Below, piece after piece: positions 17,407 to 24,996 of a stretch of DNA of 64,000 nt (position 1 is the first letter of the stretch; every line of letters begins with the position of its first letter). The stretch covers positions 3,782,001 to 3,846,000 of the forward strand of contig CP099650.1 in NCBI GenBank assembly GCA_024123915.1, written 5' to 3'. The DNA is from Oxalobacteraceae bacterium OTU3CAMAD1 (GTDB lineage Bacteria; Pseudomonadota; Gammaproteobacteria; Burkholderiales; Burkholderiaceae_D). The notes under the pieces are model-generated. The model was not told the DNA's origin. It did no database searches and was given only the letters and a program-made list of their open reading frames with translations. The position numbers were made by a program, and so were the translations under genes.

Positions 17407-19395
17407 ATGACACTACGTTCGAATAGCCTGTTGAACCGCTGCGCGGCAAGACTCGAAAGGCTGACCGCCTGGGCCGGTCCGTTCTCCAGCTTGCTGCAAT
17501 TGCTGTTGCTCGGGCTGCTCATCCTCACCTTGTCGCGCGCCGGCCTGGTCGCCTGGCAGTGGAGCAGGGTGGCGCCCACCGGCATTCCGCTGCGGATCTT
17601 CGTCCAGGGCGTGCGGGCCGATTTGATCTTGCTCGGCTACTTCCTGGCGATCCCGCTGGTGCTGGCGCCGCTGCTGGCGCACCGGCGCACGCAGCGCCTG
17701 TGGCGCCTGTTGTCGGTCGGCTGGGCCACGTTCGCGTTGATCTTCATCGTGTTCATGGAAGTGTCCACGCCGCAGTTCATCATGCAGTTCGACGTGCGGC
17801 CGAACCGGCTGTTCATCGAGTACCTGTCGTATCCGCACGAGGTCATCGCCACCTTGTGGAACGGCTTCCGCATCGCCCTGGTGCTGGGGGTGATTGCCAC
17901 CATCCTGCTGGGCGTGGGCTTGTACCGGCTGCTCAAGGCCGCCTCGGCCAACATGGCTGTATGGCGTCCGCTGAAGCTGCTGCTGGTGTGGCCGGTATTG
18001 GTGTGCCTCGTGTTCGTGCAGATCCGCTCGACCACCGCGCACCGCCCGGCTAATCCGGCTCTGTTCGCGCTGACCGGCGATTCGATGGTGAACTCGCTCA
18101 TCATCAACTCGCCGTGGTCGGTGTTCGACGCGCTCAACTCGATGAGCAAGGAAGCCAATTCGTCCGAGATCTACGGCAAGTATCCGCGCGAGAAAGTCTT
18201 CCAGGTCGTCAAGAGCGCGCCGTGGCTCAAGGATGCGCAGTTCACCTCCGCCGAGTTGCCGACCTTGCACAAGCAGGTCGCCACCGCCCAGCGCGAGCGT
18301 CCGCTCAACCTGGTCATCGTGCTCGAGGAGAGCCTGGGCGCGACCTTCGTCGAATCGCTCGGCGGCGTGCCGGTCACCCCCGAACTGGAAAAGTTAAAGA
18401 AGGAAGGCTGGTGGTTCGAGCAGCTGTACGCCACCGGCACCCGTTCGGTGCGCGGCATCGAGGCGGTTGTCGCCGGCTACGGTCCGACCCCGGCGCGCAG
18501 CGTGGTCAAGCTGTCGCTGGCCCAGCAGAACTTCTACACCTTGGCGCTGGGCCTCGGCCAGAAGGGCTACCACACCGAATTCGTCTACGGCGGCGAAGCG
18601 CACTTCGACAATATGCGCGGCTTCTTTACCGGTAACGGCTTCCAGAAGGTGGTCGACCGGCGCGACATGAAGCCGGTGTTCGAAGGCAGCTGGGGCGCCT
18701 CCGACGAGGACTTGTTCGACAAGTCGCTGGAGCGCCTCAAGACGCTGCACGCGGCCAACAAGCCGTTCTTCAGCCTGATCTTCACCTCGTCCAACCACGA
18801 GCCGTTCCAGTTCCCGGACGGACGCATCCAGTTGCACGACGCCGAGAAGCAAACCGTCAACAACGCCGTCAAGTACGCCGACTATGCGCTGGGCCGCTTC
18901 ATCGCCCAGGCCAAGAAGGAAGCTTACTGGAAGGACACCGTGTTCCTGATCGTCGCCGACCATGACAACCGGGTTTACGGCGACAGCCTGGTGCCCATCA
19001 ATAAGTTCCATATTCCCGGCCTGATCATGGGCGCCGACATCCAGCCCAAGGTCATCAAGACCATCGCCAGCCAGATCGATCTGGCGCCGACGATGTTGTC
19101 GCTGATGGGCGTGTCGAGCGAGCACCCGATGATCGGCCGCGACTTCGCGCGCGACAGCGAAACCCCGGGCCGGGCGCTGATCCAGTTCGATAATTACTTC
19201 GCCTGGCTGGAGGGCTCGTCGGCCACCATCCTGCGTCCGGGCCAGGAGCCGTTGCTGGGCAAGTACGACGCCGCCACCAAGACCTTGACCACGAGTTCGG
19301 CGCCAGCCGATCCGCAACTGGTGGACAAGGCCATGTCGCACGTGGTGCTGCCGTCCATCCTGTACCGCGAGCAGCGCTACAAGTTGCAGAAGTAA
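17407..19395 (+). CDS. LTA-synthase-like / phosphoglycerol transferase (sulfatase fold)
   Basis: 662 residues. Five N-terminal membrane helices (about 28-48, 75-95, 105-122, 150-172, 190-205) then a periplasmic alkaline-phosphatase-type domain from about residue 295: LVIVLEESLGA (metal site), YATGTRSVRGIEAVV with the likely nucleophile Thr, FTSSNHEPFQFP and VADHDNRVYG. This architecture is that of LtaS, MdoB/OpgB and phosphoethanolamine-type transferases, which move a polar phospho-headgroup from a lipid to a glycan or lipid acceptor. In a Gram-negative the acceptor may be an osmoregulated glucan or glycolipid. Last gene of the four-gene unit. Confidence 0.85.
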   Translation: MTLRSNSLLNRCAARLERLTAWAGPFSSLLQLLLLGLLILTLSRAGLVAWQWSRVAPTGIPLRIFVQGVRADLILLGYFLAIPLVLAPLLAHRRTQRLWRLLSVGWATFALIFIVFMEVSTPQFIMQFDVRPNRLFIEYLSYPHEVIATLWNGFRIALVLGVIATILLGVGLYRLLKAASANMAVWRPLKLLLVWPVLVCLVFVQIRSTTAHRPANPALFALTGDSMVNSLIINSPWSVFDALNSMSKEANSSEIYGKYPREKVFQVVKSAPWLKDAQFTSAELPTLHKQVATAQRERPLNLVIVLEESLGATFVESLGGVPVTPELEKLKKEGWWFEQLYATGTRSVRGIEAVVAGYGPTPARSVVKLSLAQQNFYTLALGLGQKGYHTEFVYGGEAHFDNMRGFFTGNGFQKVVDRRDMKPVFEGSWGASDEDLFDKSLERLKTLHAANKPFFSLIFTSSNHEPFQFPDGRIQLHDAEKQTVNNAVKYADYALGRFIAQAKKEAYWKDTVFLIVADHDNRVYGDSLVPINKFHIPGLIMGADIQPKVIKTIASQIDLAPTMLSLMGVSSEHPMIGRDFARDSETPGRALIQFDNYFAWLEGSSATILRPGQEPLLGKYDAATKTLTTSSAPADPQLVDKAMSHVVLPSILYREQRYKLQK

Positions 19396-19396
19396 G

Positions 19397-19588
19397 TCAG
19401 GGCGCCGGCGCGGTCTTTTTGACCGCGCCGAACAGCGCCGCGACCATCGGATCGCGGCGCACCACCACCGCGTTGGCGCGCAACGGGTAAATGGTGTCGT
19501 CGATCAGCCGGTGGACGCGGTTGCCTTCGCGGTTGATGGTCGTGCTCAGCGTGGGGCCGTCGTAGATGTCTTGTGCCAGTTGTTCCAT
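19397..19588 (-). CDS. Small hypothetical protein of the NnrS-like operon
   Basis: 63 residues from ATG with AGGAAC upstream. Mostly hydrophilic, no membrane segment or signal, with a central RLIDDTIYPLRANAVVVRRDP. It is the last gene of a minus-strand set after DUF2249 and the NnrS-like membrane gene, so probably part of the anaerobic/NO regulon. I do not recognise a family. Its 3' end contains the hairpin at 19406-19430. Confidence 0.5.
   Translation of the reverse strand: MEQLAQDIYDGPTLSTTINREGNRVHRLIDDTIYPLRANAVVVRRDPMVAALFGAVKKTAPAP
19406..19430. terminator. Hairpin between convergent operons
   Basis: A perfect ten-base inverted repeat, CGGCGCGGTC and GACCGCGCCG, around a five-T loop, starting ten bases after the LTA-synthase-like stop and lying inside the last codons of the convergent 63-residue gene. 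There is no U-tract after the stem, so it would be a non-canonical or bidirectional terminator. Confidence 0.4.
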
Positions 19589-19691
19589 GATGTTCCTTCT
19601 GTTGCGATTACCTTGCGATTCTTATCAGATGCCCGGCTCGTGGTTGCCATTGTCGCTTCCGCCGGCCTTGCTGCGCCATCGGCAAAAAGGA

Positions 19692-20993
19692 CTAGGCCGG
19701 GTTTGGCATCCGGTGCTTTAACCGCGCGGCGGCGCACAGATTGCGCCACAGTCCGATGCAGGCCAGGCACATCAGCGCCGCCGCCGGCCGTACCAGCGCC
19801 GGCTGGTAGCAGGCGCCGAGCAACAGCAGCAGGGCCGCTATGTGCGCGCCGAATTGCCACTTGGCCAGCCCCTCGGGAATGATCTTGTTCACCGCCGGCA
19901 GCTTGCGGCCGCTGGCGGCCATCTCGTCCTGCAAGTGGTACCAGGCCAGGAAGGGGACGATCTTGTACAGCATGCCGTTGATGGCCGACAGCGCGAAGCC
20001 GGCGATCAGCAGCACGCCCAGCGCCAAAGGCGTGGCGTTCGATACCTTGTCCTGCGGCCACAGCCACAATGCCAGTGCCGCCGCCAAGCTGGCCATGGCC
20101 ACGCGCCAGTACAGCGTTGTTGGATCGGCCTGGGGCCTTTTGCGGCGCGCCAGCAGGTACAGCGTGGTGCCGGCGAACAGCGCGTATCCGGCCGCCAGCA
20201 GGATCAGGCACAGCTGGTGGAACAGCAGCCCGGCGCCGGGCAGCCCGCTCGACAGCGACGCGGCCACCAGCAGCATGAACAGCCAGGTGGTGTAGGAACC
20301 GGTCAGGAACGACGGGTAGGGCTCGGTCAGCATGAACATCGGCACCACCTGGAAGGCGACCGCGATCACCAGCAACCCCACCCAGCCGAGCAGGCCCCAC
20401 ATCGCGTGCAGGTCCGTCAGGCGCATCAGGGGCAGTTGCGCCGCTTCCGGCCAGGCGAAGGCGCCGGCCAGCATGCCGCCCAGCGCCGCGGTCAGCACCA
20501 GCGCCGTCAGCGCCAGCCGGATGCCGGCCACCACCGCGCCCGAGCCGTTGGCGTGCGGACGCCACATGCCCACCGTGCAGGCGCCCAGGAACAGCAGCAA
20601 TGATCCCAGTAGCGCCGCCATCGCCAGCGCGAACAGCGCCGGTAGCTCCGACCAGAAGGCATACGCCAGCAGCAGCGTGCCGGCGCTCAAACCGAGGTGC
20701 ACCGCCGCGCCGACCTTACCCACCTGCGGCACGGTGATGCCGGCGACGACCGGCAGCATTTGCAGCAGCGCGCCGATCATCGTCATGCTCAGGCAGCCGA
20801 GCACCATCAAATGCGTCAGCGCCAACGTCAGCGGCGACCAGCGCGTCAGCAGCGCGGCCTCGCCCTGCCACGTCAGCAGGCCCGCCGCCAGCGCGGCGAA
20901 CAGCGGCGCGGTGAGGAAGTAGCGCAGCGGCAGCGACAGCGAAGGGTTGTTGTCGAACGAGAGCGCGCGGCGCGGCGCAGCGGCAAGCTTCAT
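19692..20993 (-). CDS. NnrS-like polytopic membrane protein of denitrification loci
   Basis: 433 residues, around twelve hydrophobic segments. Conserved-looking intramembrane residues include His61 (LTHLMVLG), the TDLHAMWGLLGW helix, VVPMFMLTEPYP and VPFLAWYHLQDE. The VVPMF loop parallels IIPMFTRNG in the true NnrS encoded at 48692-49900, so I read this as a distant heme-copper-oxidase-related or NnrS-related protein of the kind seen next to nor and nar genes. Start overlaps the DUF2249 stop as ATGA. Likely acts in NO stress tolerance or electron transfer; activity not demonstrable from sequence. Confidence 0.65.
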   Translation of the reverse strand: MKLAAAPRRALSFDNNPSLSLPLRYFLTAPLFAALAAGLLTWQGEAALLTRWSPLTLALTHLMVLGCLSMTMIGALLQMLPVVAGITVPQVGKVGAAVHLGLSAGTLLLAYAFWSELPALFALAMAALLGSLLLFLGACTVGMWRPHANGSGAVVAGIRLALTALVLTAALGGMLAGAFAWPEAAQLPLMRLTDLHAMWGLLGWVGLLVIAVAFQVVPMFMLTEPYPSFLTGSYTTWLFMLLVAASLSSGLPGAGLLFHQLCLILLAAGYALFAGTTLYLLARRKRPQADPTTLYWRVAMASLAAALALWLWPQDKVSNATPLALGVLLIAGFALSAINGMLYKIVPFLAWYHLQDEMAASGRKLPAVNKIIPEGLAKWQFGAHIAALLLLLGACYQPALVRPAAALMCLACIGLWRNLCAAARLKHRMPNPA

Positions 20994-21241
20994 GCGTCAC
21001 CGCCGTCGGGCACCTGCCAGATCAGCACTTCATAGCGCGCCTCGCACGGCGTGGTGCGGTGCGCGAAGCCGTAGCGGCGCAGCACCTGGTACAGCGGCAC
21101 CGGATCGCGGTCGATCAGCACGCGCAGCCGTTCGTCCGGCCCCAGTGTGTCGAGCGCCTCGAGGATCAGCACCATGGGTTGGGGCGGCTCCAGCCCGCCG
21201 ACGTCAAGCAGGCGCGCATTGCCGCCATGTGTGTTGTGCAT
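20990..21241 (-). CDS. DUF2249 protein
   Basis: 83 residues from ATG 21241, preceded by GAGGA. A single compact alpha/beta domain: LLDVGGLEPPQPMVLILEALDTL, then LRVLIDRDPVPLYQVLRRYG and a final YEVLIWQV strand. This is the TusA-like DUF2249 fold repeatedly linked to nitrite, NO and hemerythrin-type genes. First gene of a minus-strand unit beginning at the FNR-type site at 21301-21314 and coupled to the membrane protein that follows. Confidence 0.8.
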   Translation of the reverse strand: MHNTHGGNARLLDVGGLEPPQPMVLILEALDTLGPDERLRVLIDRDPVPLYQVLRRYGFAHRTTPCEARYEVLIWQVPDGGDA

Positions 21242-21300
21242 CGTGTTGTCCTCGGTTATGTGCTGAACGGCATTGTCCCATTCGCCCAAGCACAATTTCT

Positions 21301-21314
21301 TTGATTCACATCAA
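21301..21314. promoter_or_regulatory. FNR/DNR box, divergent promoter
   Basis: TTGATTCACATCAA is a perfect match to the FNR/DNR palindrome TTGAT-N4-ATCAA. It lies between the DUF2249 operon and ubiU. On the plus strand GATACA at 21336-21341 is a plausible -10, putting the box centre about 41 bases upstream of transcription start, the class II activation distance. Confidence 0.85.
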
Positions 21315-21386
21315 GGATTCCGGGCTTGACGGCGCGATACAGTTCGTCCGCCATCCGGCATCGACTTTTTAGCTTCACGCCTTCCT

Positions 21387-22418
21387 ATGATCCACGCTGA
21401 ATCCGCTTCATCCGCGCCGCCCATCGAGCTGGTGTGCCCGGCCGGCAGCCTGCCGGCGCTCAAGGCCGCTGTCGACCTGGGCGCCGACTGCGTCTACCTC
21501 GGTTTTCGCGACGCCACCAACGCGCGCAACTTCGCCGGCCTCAATTTCGACGACGCCGCCATCTCCCAAGGCATCGCCTACGCGCATGCGCGCGGCCGCA
21601 AGGTCCTGCTGGCGCTCAACACCTATCCGCAACCGGAGACGAGCGCGCTGTGGCGCGGCGCCATCGACCGCGCGGCCGCCGCCGGCATCGACGCCGTCAT
21701 CCTGGCCGATCCCGGCCTGATGCGCTACGCCGCCGACAACTATCCCGATTTGCGCTTGCACCTGTCGGTGCAGGGATCGGCCACCAACGCCGAGGCGATC
21801 AATTTTTATCACCGCCAGTTCGGCATCGCGCGCGCGGTGCTGCCGCGCGTGCTGTCGCTGGCGCAGGTCGAGCACGTCGTCAACAACACCGACGTCGAGA
21901 TCGAGGTGTTCGGCTTCGGCAGCCTGTGCGTGATGGTCGAGGGCCGCTGCGCATTGTCGTCGTATGTGACGGGCGAGTCGCCCAACACCCACGGCGTGTG
22001 CTCGCCGGCCAAGGCGGTGCGCTGGCAGCAAAACCCGCGCGGTTTGGAATCGCGTCTGAACGGCGTGCTGATCGACCGCTACACGCCGCAGGAGAACGCC
22101 AGCTATCCGACCTTGTGCAAGGGCCGCTTCGAGGTCAACGACGAGACCTACTACGCGGTCGAGGAACCGACCAGCCTGAACACCCTGGAACTGCTGCCGC
22201 AACTGCTGGCGATGGGCGTGCGCGCCGTCAAGATCGAAGGGCGCCAGCGCAGTCCCGCCTACGTGGCGCAGGTCACGCGCGTGTGGCGCGAGGCGCTCGA
22301 CCAATGCCTGCGCAACGCCGCGCGCTACGCCGTCAAGCCGGGCTGGATGGCCGAACTGAACACGCTGGCCGAGGGCCAGCAGCACACCTTGGGCGCCTAT
22401 CACCGCGCCTGGAAATGA
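21387..22418 (+). CDS. ubiU: UbiU, O2-independent ubiquinone hydroxylation (U32 family)
   Basis: 343 residues. U32 peptidase-family fold with the start PPIELVCPAGSLPALKAAVDLGAD and FGFGSLCVMVEGRCALSSYVTG. Four cysteines, Cys181, Cys188, Cys205 and Cys244 (YPTLCKG), occupy the pattern that holds the [4Fe-4S] cluster in UbiU. With UbiV and UbiT it allows ubiquinone synthesis without oxygen, hydroxylating the ring anaerobically. First gene of a ubiU-ubiV-ubiT unit behind a perfect FNR-type box, so anaerobic induction is expected. This supplies the quinone used by NarGHI and the quinol NO reductase nearby. Confidence 0.92.
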   Translation: MIHAESASSAPPIELVCPAGSLPALKAAVDLGADCVYLGFRDATNARNFAGLNFDDAAISQGIAYAHARGRKVLLALNTYPQPETSALWRGAIDRAAAAGIDAVILADPGLMRYAADNYPDLRLHLSVQGSATNAEAINFYHRQFGIARAVLPRVLSLAQVEHVVNNTDVEIEVFGFGSLCVMVEGRCALSSYVTGESPNTHGVCSPAKAVRWQQNPRGLESRLNGVLIDRYTPQENASYPTLCKGRFEVNDETYYAVEEPTSLNTLELLPQLLAMGVRAVKIEGRQRSPAYVAQVTRVWREALDQCLRNAARYAVKPGWMAELNTLAEGQQHTLGAYHRAWK

Positions 22419-22422
22419 CGAC

Positions 22423-23343
22423 ATGAACAACGGAAAAACTATGCTCAAACTTGCCCTGGGACCGCTGCTGTACTACTGGCCGCGCGAGAAGGTGATGGCG
22501 TTTTACGAAGAGGTCGCCGCCTCGCCGGTGGACATCGTCTACCTGGGCGAGACGGTCTGCTCGCGCCGCCACGAACTGCGCGCCGCCGACTGGCTGGCGC
22601 TGGGCGCGATGCTGGAGGCCGAAGGCAAGCAGGTGGTGATGTCGACCCTGGCGCTGATCGAGTCGAGCGCGGACGTCACGGCGCTGCGACGGCACACGGC
22701 CAACGGCCACTTCACCGTCGAGGCCAGCGACATGGGCGCGGTGCAGTTGCTGGCCGGGCAGGCGCCGTTCGTCGCCGGCCCGCACCTGAACATCTACAAT
22801 CCGCCGACCTTGTCGCTGCTCGCCGAACTGGGTGCGCGACGCTGGGTCATGCCGCTGGAGATGGGCCGCGACGGTTTGCGGCACATGCAGCGGGAACGCC
22901 CGGCCGGCATCGAGACCGAGGTATTCGGCTTCGGCCGCATGCCGCTGGCGTTTTCGGCGCGTTGCTTCACGGCGCGCAACCGCAACCTGCCCAAGGACGA
23001 TTGCCGCTTCAGCTGCATCGAGCATCCGGATGGCCTGGTCATGCGCACCCGCGAGAAGCAGGATTTCCTGGTCCTCAACGGTATCCAGAGCCAGTCGGCG
23101 CTGGTCTATAACTTGCTGGGCGAGCTGGGACAGTTGCGCGAGCTGGGTGTCGACGTTGTGCGGCTCAGTCCCCAGTCTCAGCACATGGGCAAGATCATTG
23201 GCGCGTTCGACGCGGTGCGGCGCGGTACGGCGCCGGCGGCGGCCAGCGCGCGCATGGTGGCGCCGCTGTTGCCGGCGCCGGCTTGCAACGGTTATTGGTA
23301 TGGCAAGCCGGGACTTGAGCATCTGACGGAGGCTGCGGTATGA
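22423..23343 (+). CDS. ubiV: UbiV, O2-independent ubiquinone hydroxylation (U32 family)
   Basis: 306 residues from ATG 22423, four bases after ubiU; an internal ATG at 22441 is an equally good start. U32 family, with cluster cysteines Cys46 (GETVCSRR), Cys181, Cys194 and Cys198 (DDCRFSC). FGFGRMPLAFSARC corresponds to the second cluster arm. Forms a heterodimer with UbiU in known systems. Overlaps ubiT by ATGA, so all three are made together. Confidence 0.9.
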   Translation: MNNGKTMLKLALGPLLYYWPREKVMAFYEEVAASPVDIVYLGETVCSRRHELRAADWLALGAMLEAEGKQVVMSTLALIESSADVTALRRHTANGHFTVEASDMGAVQLLAGQAPFVAGPHLNIYNPPTLSLLAELGARRWVMPLEMGRDGLRHMQRERPAGIETEVFGFGRMPLAFSARCFTARNRNLPKDDCRFSCIEHPDGLVMRTREKQDFLVLNGIQSQSALVYNLLGELGQLRELGVDVVRLSPQSQHMGKIIGAFDAVRRGTAPAAASARMVAPLLPAPACNGYWYGKPGLEHLTEAAV

Positions 23344-23846
23344 CGCCGGGTACTCCACATATTGCCGGCGGCGCGCAGGCGCCGTCGTCGCTGCCGCCGT
23401 TGCTGGGCGCGCTGGGACGGCGTTTGCCGGCGTGGCCGGGATCGCTGCTGTGCGTGACCGCGTTGAACCTGGTGCTGCGGCAGCATTTGCCTGACGACGT
23501 GCGGGCTAGCTTGCGTGGCAAGCATCTGCGCGTGCATGTCAAGGATGCGGGCGTGGCTTTCGACTTCACTTGGCGGGAGACGGGGTTCGCGGCACTGCGG
23601 GCGGGGCCTGTGCCGGATCTGGAGATCGGGGCCGGTGCGCGGGATTTCGTGGCGCTGGCGCGGCGCGAGCAAGATCCGGATACGCTGTTCTTCTCGCGGC
23701 GGTTGTCGATGGAGGGCGATACGGAGCTTGGGCTGCTGGTCAAGAATACGCTGGACGCGGTGGATGTGCCGTTGACGGAGTTGGGCAGGCAGGCGTTGTT
23801 GCGGCTTGTGCGGTCTTTGCCGGGGTTCCGAGGGCCGCCGATGTGA
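23340..23846 (+). CDS. ubiT: UbiT, SCP2-domain ubiquinone accessory protein
   Basis: 168 residues. SCP2-like lipid-binding domain from about residue 40: LRGKHLRVHVKDAGVAFDFTW, DLEIGAGARDFVALARREQDPDTLFF and RRLSMEGDTELGLLVKN are the family signatures. UbiT binds prenylated ubiquinone intermediates and is the anaerobic counterpart of UbiJ. Translationally coupled to ubiV. The C-terminal half uses more GGG-type codons than neighbours, but the frame is intact. Confidence 0.88.
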   Translation: MTPGTPHIAGGAQAPSSLPPLLGALGRRLPAWPGSLLCVTALNLVLRQHLPDDVRASLRGKHLRVHVKDAGVAFDFTWRETGFAALRAGPVPDLEIGAGARDFVALARREQDPDTLFFSRRLSMEGDTELGLLVKNTLDAVDVPLTELGRQALLRLVRSLPGFRGPPM

Positions 23847-23877
23847 TCTTGGTGATCTTCGTGCTTTCGTGATTTTC

Positions 23878-23961
23878 GTAGGGCGGATTAGGCGGGACGC
23901 CGTAATCCGCCATAAGCCGCCGACGGAGCTTGGCGGATTACGCTTCGCTAATCCGCCCTAC
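23878..23961. repeat. Palindromic intergenic repeat, copy 1
   Basis: Two inverted arms, GTAGGGCGGATTAG at the left and CTAATCCGCCCTAC at the right, each with an internal TAATCCGCC/GGCGGATTA pair, separated by about 20 variable bases. Lies between the convergent ubiT and nrdG genes. Four further copies occur in this window. Confidence 0.85.
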
Positions 23962-23993
23962 GTGGTTTAGAAGAAGGCGTGCGCGCGAGGGCA

Positions 23994-24701
23994 TCAGTGG
24001 CTGCGGCGCATCGCGAAGCGCGGGAACATCGGCGCGATCCTCGCCAGTGTCTCCTTGCCGGGATAGCCGGCGATGGCGGCGGACACCAGCGCTTCGTTGT
24101 CGCAGCCGGTGGCGCGGAACTCCTGCAGCACGTAGTTGGCCACGCCCATGGCGGCCAGCGTCCCGGCCAACTCGATCAATACCGATGGTGGCAACTGGGC
24201 CGGATGCACGGTGGTGCGGCACTCGTAAGCGACGCCGCTGGCGAGGATCGCCTCGACGCTCGCGCGCGCCGGCGCGCCGCTGCCCGTGACGCCGGTGATA
24301 TCGGCATAGCGGTCGAACGGCGCCTTGACGTCGAACCCTACCCAATCCAGAGACGGCAGCACCTTCCGCAATCTGTCCGGGTAGATGCACGCGGTTTCCA
24401 GGCCGACCTTGAAGCCTAGCGCCCGCACCTGCTGAATTGCCGTGCCCAGCGCCGGGTCCATGGTGGCCTCGCCGCCGCAGAACACCACCGCGTCGAGCAG
24501 GCCGACGCGCCGCTCCAGCCCCTCCAGCAGCGCGCGCCACGACAGCGGACTGTCGCGGGTGCGCTCCTGCAGATGCGGGTTATGGCAGTAGCCGCAGCGC
24601 CACGGGCAGCCCTGCACAAACACCACCGCCGCCAGCTGGCCGGGATAATCGGTGGTGCTGAACGGCGTGTAGCCGCCCACCTTGAGCGGTCTGCCGTCCA
24701 T
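23994..24701 (-). CDS. nrdG: Anaerobic ribonucleotide reductase activase
   Basis: 235 residues. Radical-SAM enzyme: VFVQGCPWRCGYCHNP carries the CxxxCxxC cluster ligands Cys32, Cys36 and Cys39; AVVFCGGEATMDP is the GGE-type motif. Length and DYPG opening match the longer NrdG/pyruvate-formate-lyase-activase-type activases. It generates the glycyl radical on class III ribonucleotide reductase. Its ATG follows the stop of the 56-codon glycyl-radical ORF after one base, so the two are tightly coupled. Confidence 0.92.
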   Translation of the reverse strand: MDGRPLKVGGYTPFSTTDYPGQLAAVVFVQGCPWRCGYCHNPHLQERTRDSPLSWRALLEGLERRVGLLDAVVFCGGEATMDPALGTAIQQVRALGFKVGLETACIYPDRLRKVLPSLDWVGFDVKAPFDRYADITGVTGSGAPARASVEAILASGVAYECRTTVHPAQLPPSVLIELAGTLAAMGVANYVLQEFRATGCDNEALVSAAIAGYPGKETLARIAPMFPRFAMRRSH

Positions 24702-24702
24702 G

Positions 24703-24873
24703 TCAGGCTGCCGTGACGGCCGCTTCGCGGAAGTAGGTGCGCTCGTGGAACTCGCCTTGCTTGCCGGTGTTGAACGAGGAGACGGGGCGGTGGTAGCCCA
24801 TCACGCGGGTCCAGATTTCACAAGGCTGACGCTCGGCGTCATCTAGCTCGATAGGTAGTTTGGTGGTTGTCAT
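24703..24873 (-). CDS. Separate glycyl-radical domain of class III ribonucleotide reductase
   Basis: 56 codons from ATG 24873 with AAGGA six bases upstream. After a short leader the protein reads CEIWTRVMGYHRP (Gly26), then FNTGKQGEF, which is the RVxGY glycyl-radical motif and the following N-x-GKQxE segment normally found at the C-terminus of NrdD. The large NrdD encoded upstream stops before this region. So the catalytic subunit is split into two polypeptides, with the radical-bearing piece co-translated with its activase NrdG. Short proteins of this kind are known as NRDD-domain proteins; I cannot check how widespread the arrangement is. Confidence 0.88.
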   Translation of the reverse strand: MTTTKLPIELDDAERQPCEIWTRVMGYHRPVSSFNTGKQGEFHERTYFREAAVTAA

Positions 24874-24915
24874 GGTAATTCCTTTCTAACAGTTGAGAAA
24901 ACGGGGAAGCACTTT

Positions 24916-24996
24916 GGGCGGAACGCCGCCATCGGCCATCTTCGGGCCGCCGACGGCGCATGCATTGGCGGATTACGCTTCGCTAATCCGCCCTAC
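24916..24996. repeat. Palindromic intergenic repeat, copy 2, inside the nrd operon
   Basis: Right arm GGCGGATTACGCTTCGCTAA..CCGCCCTAC is intact, left arm is degenerate (starts GGGCGGAACGCC). The terminal CTAC supplies, on the minus strand, the TAG stop codon of nrdD. The element separates nrdD from the glycyl-radical ORF. Confidence 0.8.
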
